64,000 nucleotides of DNA from Nitrospirota bacterium (GTDB lineage: Bacteria > Nitrospirota > Nitrospiria > Nitrospirales > UBA8639), in contig JAOTTP010000007.1 in assembly GCA_029864405.1 (NCBI GenBank), forward strand, positions 1 to 64,000, given 5' to 3'. The notes beneath the pieces are model-generated. The model had not been told where the DNA came from, ran no database searches, and saw nothing but the letters and a program-made list of their open reading frames with translations. Of this stretch, positions 1 to 9,093 are shown in pieces. How positions within the stretch are numbered: position 1 is the stretch's first letter; each line of letters starts with the position of its first letter. The translations under genes were made by a program, and so were the position numbers.

Positions 1-131
1 ACCATTCCGGGCGCCACCAGTGCAAGTTATACGACCCCACCAACGACGACCGCCCAGAGCGGAGATACGTTTGCTGTGGTGGTGAACAATGCGGTAGGGC
101 CGCCCGTGACGAGTGCCCAGGCGACGCTGAC
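1..131 (+). repeat. Direct repeat encoding an Ig-domain segment (partner 799-929)
   Basis: Bases 1-131 match 799-929 at 129 of 131 positions (mismatches at 96 and 123), in the same reading frame, 798 bp apart. The spacing of 266 codons equals one Ig domain plus the intervening unrecognised domain, so the gene is probably built from repeats of this two-domain unit continuing left of the window. Confidence 0.9.
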
Positions 132-1617
132 GGTGAACGCCAGTGGTGGCGGGGGTACGCCAGTGATGGCCTGGTCGGCGGCAGCCCAAATGCCGGGGGG
201 CAGCTGGTCGAATTCGGGGTTTGACAATCGGACGTTCCGGGTCTTGTTGAAGGGGTCGGCCATCACCGCAACCGGCGCGCCGGTGCAGGTGACCTTCCGG
301 GGCCGGACCTCCGGCAATTACACGGTGCAGAATGTCAAGCTGGTCCAACGAGATGGGGCCACGCTCAATGGCCTGGATAGTACCTTGCAGACGGTAACCT
401 TCAATGGCGGGGCGTCGAGCGTGACGGTACCCGCCGGAGGGACGGTCACGAGTGATCCCATTGCCTTTACTCTGACGGCGGGCCAGGATGTGTTTCTGAC
501 CTTCTGGGCACCGCCGGGGCAAGGCGGGGTCTATCGAACCGGCGGGACAAGTATCACAACGTGGTTCATTACGGGAACGGATCAAAGCGGTGTGATTGAC
601 TGGGGGGGGCTGACGATTACCGACACGCGCCCCTATATTTATGATACCGAACTGATGACGGTGGGGGCGACGTCGGGGGCACCGGCAATCACCACGCAGC
701 CGAGCAATGTGACGGTGACGGCGCCGGCGACCGCCACGTTTACCGTGGGGGCGACGGGCACTGCGCCCCTGACCTACCAATGGCGGCGCAATGGGACCAC
801 CATTCCGGGCGCCACCAGTGCAAGTTATACGACCCCACCAACGACGACCGCCCAGAGCGGAGATACGTTTGCTGTGGTGGTGAACAATGCGGTGGGGCCG
901 CCCGTGACGAGTGCCCAGGCAACGCTGACCGTCCAGCCCCCAGGAGGTGGCTTTACCGCCTACAACGACCTGGCCTGGGGCACCGGTCAGCTCGAAACGA
1001 ATATTACGAAGATCACCTCACCCGTTGGCGGCTCTGGCTTGCCCAGTACCGGCCTACTAAAAGATTTCACCACCGGCCTCGATACTGGCGTGACCATGAC
1101 CGTGGCTGGGGGCTCATTTGACCCCATCAATACTGATGCAGAAATTGTGGGTGCAAACCCGACCACTGGTGATGCCTTTACAATTTTTGACGGCAAGGTC
1201 AACGGGCAGGGCGTGCTTTCCTACATCAATGATGTGAACAATTCCCTCGTGTTGACCTTCACCGGTCTCACTCCGAGCAAAAGGTATGATCTCGCATTTT
1301 TTGCTCATCGAGACGCTAATGGTTGGGATCGAGCCTCCCTCGTGACCCTCTCCAAGCAGGTGGGCTTTACGAACACGAGTTCGGTCGCGGCCGATAATCC
1401 TGATACGGTGAATTACCCAGGCGGGGTCTTGTTTACGGGACCGACGAGTCCCTCAACCCGGCTACCGGCGGACAATGACAATGGCTACGTGGCGCGGTTT
1501 AGTAATATTGATCCTGGTAGTGATGGTACAGTGGTGCTGACCATCAGTTTTGCCGGAAACGTCCCCAGTCAATACCTTGGCAAGTATGGCAGCGCGATCC
1601 GGCTGATGGAACAATAA
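1..1617 (+). CDS. Partial secreted Ig-like-domain surface protein
   Basis: The frame is open from base 1, so the start lies outside the window; 538 residues are visible. In order: the end of an Ig-like beta-sandwich (about residues 1-45); a Ser/Thr/Gly-rich domain of about 170 residues that I do not recognise; a complete Ig-like domain (about 222-311, with the Y-Q-W-R-R-N-G strand typical of bacterial Ig repeats); and a C-terminal domain of about 220 residues beginning at FTAYNDLAWG. That last domain recurs almost unchanged in the minus-strand gene at 6966-8327. Its composition (few Cys, many Thr/Gly/Val) suits an exported adhesin or surface-layer protein. The visible Ig copies are near-identical at the DNA level, which suggests recent tandem expansion. 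Ligand and function are unknown. Confidence 0.75.
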   Translation, partial: TIPGATSASYTTPPTTTAQSGDTFAVVVNNAVGPPVTSAQATLTVNASGGGGTPVMAWSAAAQMPGGSWSNSGFDNRTFRVLLKGSAITATGAPVQVTFRGRTSGNYTVQNVKLVQRDGATLNGLDSTLQTVTFNGGASSVTVPAGGTVTSDPIAFTLTAGQDVFLTFWAPPGQGGVYRTGGTSITTWFITGTDQSGVIDWGGLTITDTRPYIYDTELMTVGATSGAPAITTQPSNVTVTAPATATFTVGATGTAPLTYQWRRNGTTIPGATSASYTTPPTTTAQSGDTFAVVVNNAVGPPVTSAQATLTVQPPGGGFTAYNDLAWGTGQLETNITKITSPVGGSGLPSTGLLKDFTTGLDTGVTMTVAGGSFDPINTDAEIVGANPTTGDAFTIFDGKVNGQGVLSYINDVNNSLVLTFTGLTPSKRYDLAFFAHRDANGWDRASLVTLSKQVGFTNTSSVAADNPDTVNYPGGVLFTGPTSPSTRLPADNDNGYVARFSNIDPGSDGTVVLTISFAGNVPSQYLGKYGSAIRLMEQ

Positions 1618-1794
1618 GAAATAGAGGGCAGCTTCAAGTTTTTTTTTGGTAGGTGAGGTGAGTGAGTCTTCCCATATGTCTGCTGGAAAGTAGTGGGCTC
1701 GAGAATGCGCCTGTGACGCAATCACTGCATGAGGGCGATAGAGAACTACCTTACCATCATTTAAGATGAATGACGCTTGAATTCCCTAAACCCT

Positions 1795-1986
1795 GCAATG
1801 GCCTTGTCCGATTAGATGGGTGTCGTGAATGAACATTGCCGAATGCACGGTGTGAACAATCTGTACCTCGCTGGAAGTTCGGTCTTTCCCACTTCGGGCT
1901 TTGTAAATCACACCTTTACAATTATTGCTCTGGCTCTCCGATTGGCCGATCACCTGAATCTTCAGATGGAAGAAGAGAATTTTTAG
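1795..1986 (+). pseudogene. Degraded C-terminal remnant of a GMC-family oxidoreductase
   Basis: Bases 1816-1983 translate to a stretch containing NEHCRMHGVNNLYLAGSS, then VFPTSGFVNHTFTI and IALALRLADHL, ending at the stop 1984-1986. This is the hallmark C-terminal FAD-binding signature of glucose-methanol-choline oxidoreductases, with the conserved His and the N-x-T-x-T-I motif. A stop codon at 1813-1815 sits directly upstream, and the preceding 20 bases look like a corrupted version of the expected G-T-C-R-M-G motif. No other part of the enzyme is visible, so this is a relic lying about 120 bp from an IS30 element. Confidence 0.8.
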
Positions 1987-2104
1987 CTTTTCGTTCCTCT
2001 TCGTAAAAGATTTGAGAGATGACTATTTGGTTCACGAAAAACGTGAAAACCCTATTGCATTTTAGTGGGATTGTAAGGATGCCTCACGTCATTTTCTGAC
2101 GCGG

Positions 2105-3165
2105 ATTCAACTCACTAGTGCAACAAATGGGTTGATGCCAAAACATACTTGATTGGGTGTTTGCATGCCAAGGCATTTCCTGGGTCGGTTGTTGAGTTTG
2201 TGCATGACGTGGTCAAGATCCTTCTGGGTGATGGTCGTGAAATCACCGCTCTTCGGAAAATACTGGCGAATGAGGCCATTGGTGTTTTCGTTGAGGCCAC
2301 GCTCCCAGGAGGCGTACGGATGAGCAAAATAGAAATCGGCATTGAGGGCCTCGGCGATGGCTTCGTGCTGGGCAAACTCTTTTCCATTGTCAGCCGTGAG
2401 GGTATGGACGTGCTCAGACAGGGGCGCCAGAAGTTTCAAGATGGCATGAGTGACGCCCTCAGCTTCCTTATTGGGCACCTTTGCGATCAGCGCCAAGCGT
2501 GAAGTGCGTTCGGTCAGCGAGACGAGGACTTGCCGTCGGCCTTTGCCGATGATGGTATCGAGCTCCCAGTCACCGAGGCGCGTACGGTCGTCGACGATGC
2601 CGGGGCGTTCCTCGATAGAGACCCGATTACGCAGGTGGCCGCGGCGGTCATAGGCTCCGTACCGTTTCTTGCGGGCCTTCTGGCAGCGGAGATGTCGGTA
2701 GAGGGTGCCATCTTGGGCCTTATCTTGAAGAACATGCTGATAGATCCATTCGTGACTGATGGTGATAGCCCGCTGATCAGCCAACCACAGACTGATCTGT
2801 TCGGGACTCCAGTCCTCCTGCAGCAGACGCTCGATCAGGCTCCAGTGCTCCGGGGTAAGACGGCATTGAGCCTTGGTCTGGCGACGGTGAACCGCCAACT
2901 GGTGGGCCTGCAAGGGCCGATAGCCTCGCAAGCCTCTGTTGCGCCGCACCTCACGGCTGATCGTGGACTTATGGACCCCCACGACCGCAGCAATGTTGGT
3001 TTGGCGATGACCGGCTTTCATGAGTGCATAAATTTGGTAGCGTTGTTCTTCGGCAAGCTGTGTGTACCTCATCGGTGCTCCTCTTACTTGGCGGTGAGAA
3101 AAGCCACGATCCTACTGCAGCTTGCCTTCTATCCACCATGGTAGAGTTGCACTTACGAGTTGAAT
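2105..3165 (-). mobile_element. IS30-family insertion sequence, intact
   Basis: A single transposase gene is bounded by imperfect inverted repeats: 2105-2124 (ATTCAACTCACTAGTGCAAC) and 3146-3165 (reverse complement ATTCAACTCGTAAGTGCAAC), 17 of 20 identical. The length of about 1.06 kb is normal for the family. I could not define a target-site duplication confidently. The repeats closely resemble those of the second IS30 element at 9094-10172. Confidence 0.85.
2107..3072 (-). CDS. IS30-family transposase
   Basis: A 321-residue protein with the IS30 architecture. The N-terminal helix-turn-helix has the signature KSTISREVRRN (about residues 35-45). The C-terminal DDE integrase core shows LGDWELDTIIGK (first Asp), LTADNGKEF (second Asp) and ERGLNENTNGLIRQYFPK (catalytic Glu region). 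Length is typical and all catalytic motifs are present, so the protein is probably functional. The start ATG at 3072 follows an AAGAGGAG ribosome-binding site. The stop codon lies inside the left inverted repeat. Confidence 0.95.
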   Translation of the reverse strand: MRYTQLAEEQRYQIYALMKAGHRQTNIAAVVGVHKSTISREVRRNRGLRGYRPLQAHQLAVHRRQTKAQCRLTPEHWSLIERLLQEDWSPEQISLWLADQRAITISHEWIYQHVLQDKAQDGTLYRHLRCQKARKKRYGAYDRRGHLRNRVSIEERPGIVDDRTRLGDWELDTIIGKGRRQVLVSLTERTSRLALIAKVPNKEAEGVTHAILKLLAPLSEHVHTLTADNGKEFAQHEAIAEALNADFYFAHPYASWERGLNENTNGLIRQYFPKSGDFTTITQKDLDHVMHKLNNRPRKCLGMQTPNQVCFGINPFVALVS

Positions 3166-3325
3166 TCACCTGAGAAAATACTTCAATAGGGCAAAGTGAA
3201 TATCCAATTGTTGTTTTTCTAAGTTTTCCTCCTTCATCTCACAAAGAGGGACCAAAAACATCGATAGGACTCGATTTAATGCATTTCGCTCAGAGACCTA
3301 TTTGCCAACCCGATGATACCGTTGT

Positions 3326-5611
3326 CTATTGAATTTGCCAATCTAAAGGCGTACTCGCGGGATAGCCCGTAGAGCTTATGATCGCCCCATTCATCAACCA
3401 TACTGCTACTGTGGTACTATTCGTATTTCGCCAGATGAGGTCCGCCTTCCCATCGCCATTCAGATCGCCCACCTGCCGAATCACCCAATCTAACGAGACA
3501 CTACCTGGAAAACCAGTCGATGTGGTGGTCGCCCCATTCATGAACCACACCGACACTGCACCTGAGCTCGTATGGCGCCAAACAATGTCCCCTGTGCCAT
3601 TCCCATTCAGGTCTCCGACGCCCGCAATCTGCCACGCTAAAGGCGCACCACCGGGGAAGCCCGTGGACGTAATGGTGGCCCCATTCATCAGCCACACCGC
3701 CACTGCGCCTGTGCTGGTCTTACGCCAGACGAGATCTGCCTTCCCATCCCCATTGAGATCGCCTACCTGCCGAATCACCCAATCTAACGAGACACCAGCT
3801 GGAAAGCCAGTGGATGTGGTAGTCGCCCCATTCATCAGCCACACCGCCACTGCGCCACTGCTCGTATTTCGCCAAACGAGGTCCGCCTTCCCATCGCCAT
3901 TCAGATCGCCCACTCCGGTGATCTGCCAGGCTAAAGGTGCCCCACCCGGAAACCCGGTAGACGTAATAGTCGCCCCATTCATCAGCCACACCGCCACTGC
4001 GCCACTGCTCGCATTTCGCCAGACGAGGTCCGCCTTCCCATCGCCATTCAGATCGCCCACTCCGGCGATCTGCCAAGCTAAAGACGCCCCGCCCGGAAAC
4101 CCGGTAGACGCAATATTAACACCGTTCATGAGCCACACCGCCGAGGCCCCACTACTGGTATTCCGCCAAATAATGTCCGCCTTACCATCAGCATTGACAT
4201 CATGAGTGGTAATTGGACCAGTGGGATTTTTAACGATGCCCACGGTGTCGGTGATAGCGCCCCCCGATCGTAGATTTCGTAGCGTGAGGCTGGTGCCCGT
4301 GATATCCAGAATGACCGAACCATAGGCTAGGTCAAACACCGCCATGACCGGATGGTTCACGGGATGGCTGGAATCAAGACTATGTCCGCCGTGGCCGGCG
4401 ACCACATAGACCGTCCCGTCGTGCGATGTGCCCCCTGAACTTTTTTGGTAGGCCCCAGTGCCCGAAGGCTGGCCATTTCCTGCATCCAGAATACGGCCAT
4501 CGGCCTGTAGCGTGCCAAACGACGGCGTGGCGAAGTTGGGCGCCGTGCCATAGCCGTAGGCGCCATCAATCAGATAGGACCGCTCATAGACATGCGAATG
4601 CCCCGTGATAACCAAATCCACTCCGCCGGCCTCCAGAATGGGGAGAACCGTTTCCCGCATGTCGACCATGCGCCCCCCGGAGTCGGCGGCATTATCCGAG
4701 TCGTGGCCGCCTTTCGAATAGGGCGGATGATGCCAGAAGGCGATCACCCACTCTTGAACAGTCGAAGCCAGATCATTTTGTAACCAGGTCACCATCGGCG
4801 AGCCCGGGGCCCGGCTACTGTCCATGGAATCGAGCACAATAAAATGCACATTGGCGTAATCAAAGGCATAGTAGGCCTCGGTGCCGGAGGCTACCCCCCC
4901 CGCTTGGCCGCTGGTCGGAAGAACATGAGCCTCGTAGTAGGGCCCAATGCCCGAGGTCGTAACCGACATGGCCTCATGGTTGCCCAGCGTCGGCCAAAGG
5001 GGCGTCTGGCGGAGAATATCTTGATAGACCGCAAAATGCTTGGTGGTAAATTCCGCGTCGGTGCCGCTTTCATACGCGATGTCCCCCATGTGGAGGATAA
5101 AGTTGGGAGCCGGGGGATTCAACGTGGTCTCGGTCAGCATTGAATTGCGAACAAGAGCTTGGTTGCCCCCGGCGTCGCCGGAGTCGCCCAGCACCCACGC
5201 CCGCACCGGGGTGGCCGAACCGACCGTGGGCGCCGTGACAAAAAAGTGCTGAGTGGTCCCCCCTCCTTGCACGACATTGGGGGCCGTGCCGACATTGTAG
5301 AAATATTTAGTGGCAGCAGTCAGGCCCGTAACCGTAACAATGTGATCCTTGACGTTGAGCCCGGACCGCGTGACCGCCGTGCCGGTCGCCGTTTGGGTCA
5401 GGGAGCCGGACACCGTGCCGTATTTGACTTGGCTATTGTCGGCCGAATTCAGGTCCGTGCGCCACACAATCGTGATGGAGGTGGGGGTGACGAGCTGCAA
5501 GTAGGGTTGCCGCACAACAGCGGCGGCGGCTGGCGCTACAGAAGCCACCAGCATGGACAGCAAACAGCCCACGCTCACCATGCCAAGCTTCTTCTTTATA
5601 TCAATATTCAT
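3326..5611 (-). CDS. Secreted purple-acid-phosphatase-like metallophosphoesterase with FG-GAP repeats
   Basis: 761 residues. A signal peptide (about 1-31, ending A-P-A-A-A-A) precedes a fibronectin-like PAP N-domain (about 34-128) and a calcineurin-like metallophosphatase domain (about 135-360). Metal-site motifs are visible: GDSGDAGG (142-149), GDIAY (176-180), GNHE (210-213), WHHPPYS (293-299) and GHSHVYERS (337-345). The C-terminal 290 residues are six 49-residue FG-GAP/VCBS-like repeats of the D-x-N-x-D-G-K-A-D type, a probable Ca2+-binding beta-propeller. It likely hydrolyses phosphomonoesters outside the cytoplasm; the propeller may anchor it to the surface. No clear Shine-Dalgarno precedes the ATG. 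The gene sits between two IS30 elements. Confidence 0.85.
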   Translation of the reverse strand: MNIDIKKKLGMVSVGCLLSMLVASVAPAAAAVVRQPYLQLVTPTSITIVWRTDLNSADNSQVKYGTVSGSLTQTATGTAVTRSGLNVKDHIVTVTGLTAATKYFYNVGTAPNVVQGGGTTQHFFVTAPTVGSATPVRAWVLGDSGDAGGNQALVRNSMLTETTLNPPAPNFILHMGDIAYESGTDAEFTTKHFAVYQDILRQTPLWPTLGNHEAMSVTTSGIGPYYEAHVLPTSGQAGGVASGTEAYYAFDYANVHFIVLDSMDSSRAPGSPMVTWLQNDLASTVQEWVIAFWHHPPYSKGGHDSDNAADSGGRMVDMRETVLPILEAGGVDLVITGHSHVYERSYLIDGAYGYGTAPNFATPSFGTLQADGRILDAGNGQPSGTGAYQKSSGGTSHDGTVYVVAGHGGHSLDSSHPVNHPVMAVFDLAYGSVILDITGTSLTLRNLRSGGAITDTVGIVKNPTGPITTHDVNADGKADIIWRNTSSGASAVWLMNGVNIASTGFPGGASLAWQIAGVGDLNGDGKADLVWRNASSGAVAVWLMNGATITSTGFPGGAPLAWQITGVGDLNGDGKADLVWRNTSSGAVAVWLMNGATTTSTGFPAGVSLDWVIRQVGDLNGDGKADLVWRKTSTGAVAVWLMNGATITSTGFPGGAPLAWQIAGVGDLNGNGTGDIVWRHTSSGAVSVWFMNGATTTSTGFPGSVSLDWVIRQVGDLNGDGKADLIWRNTNSTTVAVWLMNGAIISSTGYPASTPLDWQIQ
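3329..4201 (-). repeat. Six tandem 147-bp repeats encoding FG-GAP units
   Basis: Six consecutive 49-residue units (the last one 46) occur without indels, each beginning D-(V/L)-N-(A/G)-(D/N)-G. There is also a higher-order two-unit pattern: units 3 and 5 end in SLDWVIRQVG, whereas units 2 and 4 end in APLAWQI(T/A)GVG. The DNA copies are similar enough to allow recombination. Confidence 0.9.
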
Positions 5612-6965
5612 AGGGAGGGAAAAGAATATCTGCGTCCAGATCGACTAGAATAAAAGGGAAACTTCCTGATTTGAGTTGAGGCACTTTCTAGGCAACCGAA
5701 CCGAGGTATTATTGTGATAATGCATCAAAGACACCAAAACCATATTATATTATTGCGCATCTGAATTCTGCGAGACAACATTGGCCTTTTCTTCTCCTAT
5801 TGCAATCTCCCACATCAAGGGCATGTTAGAAAGTGGAGAGACGGCACCAAGAAAATATAAGTAAAACTTGTTTTCTTAATCCTCTGAACCAAACCTACTA
5901 TGCATATAATGCTATGCAAATACCGAAATAAGACTATACATTCAAAGCATATGCATATCCTGTGCTAATAAAATTTCAATTGGAGGATTGGCGGTCGAGG
6001 GAATGATTAACATGGCTGGAGTCATGTTTTTAGAAATGAGTAGTTGCCGTAGAACCGACAGACACTGTAGGAACAGACCTTCAGGTTAAGCTTATGGATA
6101 GCCATAGAGCCCATAGATCGAGAAAGATCTCCTCCCCGGCACTCACCAGAATTGAAGGTTAGATCAATTTCCTATAAGGGAATCACCACTTCCCACCCGT
6201 CCAACCCTTCGCTCCAGACAGACCTCAGTTAGTTTCCTGTGTCCCATCTTTTCGAATCTTCCAGGCTTCTATTTCCTTAGGCCCTTTGACCCAAAGCTGT
6301 GATTTGGGCCATTTATTTACATCTCGTGTGATAGCCTTGCACCACATTCTGGACTTATAGATTTTCAGACAAATCTACGATGAAGCCCCCTCGTCACTCA
6401 GCACCAGGATCCTCCACGACATGGACCAAAGTTTTTTCGTGCACATCAATTCACATACTCCAATCCGATGCTGTCTCTTGGGCTACTACATTATACTCGA
6501 GCCAGATCATCCCCCTCTAACCGGCCAGATACCTCTACCCCAGGTGGCTCAACTGCTAGATGAGACGGCCATGCTCTAATGGACAAGTGGCCTGCGAAAA
6601 TTTCCGAGAACCAACAGTACCATCTAGGAGATAACTCCATAACAACTAAAAACAGAAGCATTTTTTCTCTCTCTTTGCCTCTTTATCTCAGGGCGGGATC
6701 TCAGGGCGGGGAAAAACCTGCTAGGCTTTCTCCTCTAAATAGCTTGTATCCAAGGAACACGCAACGAGGGGGGCACAGCCGGGAGAGGTGAAAGATTTTT
6801 CCCTCATTACCCCGCCATGCCCCCAGCTCTCAGATGAGATTCCCATTATCCGTGGCCTACTGAAGAGTTTCAGAAAGCCTTGAGCCTCCGCTTGACGTGA
6901 CCCCGTTTCTGGTGAGAAACGGGAATCACATTAAGCAGAACTCACTTTTCTGCAGGTAATTCAGA
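5612..6965. other. Gene-poor interval of about 1.35 kb
   Basis: No ORF with recognisable protein character was found on either strand. The first 400 bases are AT-rich with many short runs. The rest is interrupted by stops in all frames, although short stretches (for example 6225-6341 on the minus strand) look vaguely protein-like. The interval probably holds decayed sequence plus the promoter of the phosphatase gene at its left end. A perfect hairpin lies at 6902-6923. Confidence 0.5.
6902..6923 (-). terminator. Hairpin downstream of the FG-GAP protein gene
   Basis: A perfect 9-bp stem CCCGTTTCT / AGAAACGGG with a GGTG loop sits 43 bp beyond the stop codon at 6966. It lacks a T-tract, so it may be a 3' stabilising hairpin rather than a classical intrinsic terminator. 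Confidence 0.45.
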
Positions 6966-8327
6966 CTAATTTTGAATTTCCCATGACGTCGACGCGGTTC
7001 CGGGAAAGCCAGCGGAAATCAGGGTCCCCCCGTTCATCAGCCACACGGCCACCACGCCGCTTGTCGTATTGCGCCAGATGATATCCGCTTTGCCATCCCC
7101 ATCTGTATCGTCTACTTGTCTAATTTGCCACGCTGAGCCCACACCACCCAGAGAAACGGTGGAGGAGGGAGCCGACGTCCCATTCAGCAACCATACCGCG
7201 GCATTACCATTCGTGTGTCGCCAGACAAGGTCAGCCTTGCCGTCACCGTCCAGGTCCCCGACTCCCTTGATGGCCCAAGCCGTCGACGCAGTGCCGGGAA
7301 AACCAGCGGAAATCAAGGTCCCCCCGTTCATCAGCCACACGGCCACCGCCCCGCTCGTGGTATTGCGCCAGATGATATCCGCGTTGCCATCCGCATCCGT
7401 GTCACCCACCCCCGCGACCTCCCACGCGGAACTCACACCGCCTAGAGAGACCATGGAGGAGGGAGCCGCTGCCCCATTCAGCAACCATACCGCGGCATTA
7501 CCATTCGTGTGCCGCCAGACAAGGTCGGCTTTGCCATCCCCATCCAAATCATGCCTCACAGAACTAGATGACTCAATCAGCCGGACCGAACTGCCATACT
7601 TGCCGGTATATTGACTGGGAACATTTCCATCAAAACTGATGGTGAGCACCACGATACCATCGCTGCCGGGACTCACGTCGCTCCACCGCGCCACATAGCC
7701 ATTATCATTGTCCGCCGGTAACCGGGTTGAGGGACTCGTCGGTCCCGTAAACAAAACTCCACCTGGATAGGTCATGGTATCAGGGTTATCCGCCGCGACC
7801 GAACTCGTGTTCGTAAAGCCCACCTGCCCGGAGAGGGTGGCGAGGGAGGCCCGATCCCACCCGTAGAGGTTTCGATGAGCAAAGAAGCTCAGATCATATT
7901 TTTTGCTCGGTATAAGCCCGCTAAAGGTCAACACAAGCGAATTGCCAACATCATTGACGTAGCTAAGCGCGCCCTGCCCGCTGACTTTGCCATCAAAGAT
8001 CGTGAAGGCATCGCCGGTAGTCGGATTTGCCCCCACAATTTCTGCATCAGTATTGATGGGGTCAAATGAGCCCCCACTCACGGTCAGGGTGACGCCGGTA
8101 TCCAGTCCAGTGGCAAAATCCTTCAGGAGGCCGTTACTGGGCAAGCCAGAGCCGCCAACGGGTGAGGTGATCTTCGTAATATTCGTTTCCAGTTGGCCGG
8201 TGCCCCAGGCCAGGTCATTATAGGCCGTAAACCCCGCCGCCGAGGCCATAGACCCCGTCCCCATGACCAACATAGCCGCAAGTGAGCCCGCTACCCACCC
8301 TGAAGTCCGACACGTATCCCTTTTCAT
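6966..8327 (-). CDS. Secreted protein with conserved surface domain and FG-GAP repeats
   Basis: 453 residues. The signal peptide (about 1-31, ending M-A-S-A-A) is followed by a domain of about 220 residues beginning FTAYNDLAWG, nearly identical to the C-terminus of the protein at 1-1617. The last 194 residues are four 49-residue FG-GAP-type repeats. Two repeat types alternate: (D-L-D-G-D-G-K-A-D-L-V-W-R-H) and (D-T-D-x-D-G-x-A-D-I-I-W-R-N). The D-x-D-G-D-G loops are typical Ca2+ sites. The start ATG follows AAAGGCGG. Probably a surface-exposed or secreted binding protein; its partner is unknown. No catalytic motif is visible. Confidence 0.8.
   Translation of the reverse strand: MKRDTCRTSGWVAGSLAAMLVMGTGSMASAAGFTAYNDLAWGTGQLETNITKITSPVGGSGLPSNGLLKDFATGLDTGVTLTVSGGSFDPINTDAEIVGANPTTGDAFTIFDGKVSGQGALSYVNDVGNSLVLTFSGLIPSKKYDLSFFAHRNLYGWDRASLATLSGQVGFTNTSSVAADNPDTMTYPGGVLFTGPTSPSTRLPADNDNGYVARWSDVSPGSDGIVVLTISFDGNVPSQYTGKYGSSVRLIESSSSVRHDLDGDGKADLVWRHTNGNAAVWLLNGAAAPSSMVSLGGVSSAWEVAGVGDTDADGNADIIWRNTTSGAVAVWLMNGGTLISAGFPGTASTAWAIKGVGDLDGDGKADLVWRHTNGNAAVWLLNGTSAPSSTVSLGGVGSAWQIRQVDDTDGDGKADIIWRNTTSGVVAVWLMNGGTLISAGFPGTASTSWEIQN
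6969..7550 (-). repeat. Four tandem 147-bp FG-GAP repeats in alternating A/B order
   Basis: Units 1 and 3 are nearly the same as each other, as are 2 and 4, giving a 98-residue (294-bp) super-repeat. Unit length is exactly the same 49 codons as in the phosphatase gene at 3329-4201, indicating a common source. Confidence 0.9.
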
Positions 8328-9093
8328 AAATCCGCCTTTCTTTTTTTCCAGGAATTAGACCATATCTTTGATGGAAGCTGTTCGTTTCACTATACCTCCA
8401 CAAAAATATCCTTCCTGGACAATGTTTAGAACACACTTAAAAAGTATGCATATGACTGCATACTGTATGTATTGCATGCTTCCCGCTCGAACGTATTGAA
8501 ATGTTTAGGGGGATAAGAAATCAAAATACCCGATTTCACAGAACGCATCAAGGGTTCTCCCTGTAACCACCTCCTTTGTGTCTCTACAGAAATTGAGTCG
8601 TTTTTCATGACTGGACAATCCCGGAACAACCATGAGTTATATATGAATTGATGCTGGGTACCAAAAACGATGGCTACCTTCCGACTTAAGTACAGCAAAA
8701 CATCTGCCACGTTTGGCTCTACTACGATTATTTCCCTGGATTCCTTCTTTCCAAGTGCGTTATGTGAGGTAAGTGTCGAATAGAGCGGTTAGGAGCCCGG
8801 CTGTTTTTCGAAAATGGTAAAGGATTTTACAGAATAGGATGCCCAGTCGCTCCAGATTTGAAGAAACAAAAGACATCTTCCGACAACTGATGTAAAAGGA
8901 TTGTAACATAGACAAGTTTTTCGACGACGTTGAAAAATTCGATACCCATTGTTCCGATTCGGAATGCTGGTTTTTTGGCTATTTCGAGAATTTCAAATCC
9001 TTTCCAGATCTTTTTTTTAAATGTTTACGGATAACCACCTTTCCTATCCCTTATCTTATTATTCACTCCTTTATCATAGGCAAAGATGGCGAA
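8328..9093. other. Gene-poor interval upstream of the FG-GAP gene
   Basis: About 770 bp of AT-rich sequence with no ORF I can support. It presumably includes the promoter of the minus-strand gene at its left end and is bounded on the right by the inverted repeat of the second IS30 element. Confidence 0.5.

Noticed and set aside
2530-3144. 204-codon plus-strand ORF inside the first IS30 element
   Set aside because: Antisense to an intact transposase with full catalytic motifs; a codon shadow.
3378-4205. 275-codon plus-strand ORF opposite the FG-GAP repeats
   Set aside because: It mirrors the repeat region of the phosphatase gene; the apparent repeats are antisense shadows and no ribosome-binding site or family match is seen.
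6225-6341. Protein-like peptide stretch on the minus strand
   Set aside because: Only about 39 open codons, bounded by stops with no start or identifiable family.
8426-8710. 94-codon minus-strand ORF upstream of the FG-GAP gene
   Set aside because: GTG start without a ribosome-binding site, no family resemblance, in AT-rich intergenic DNA.
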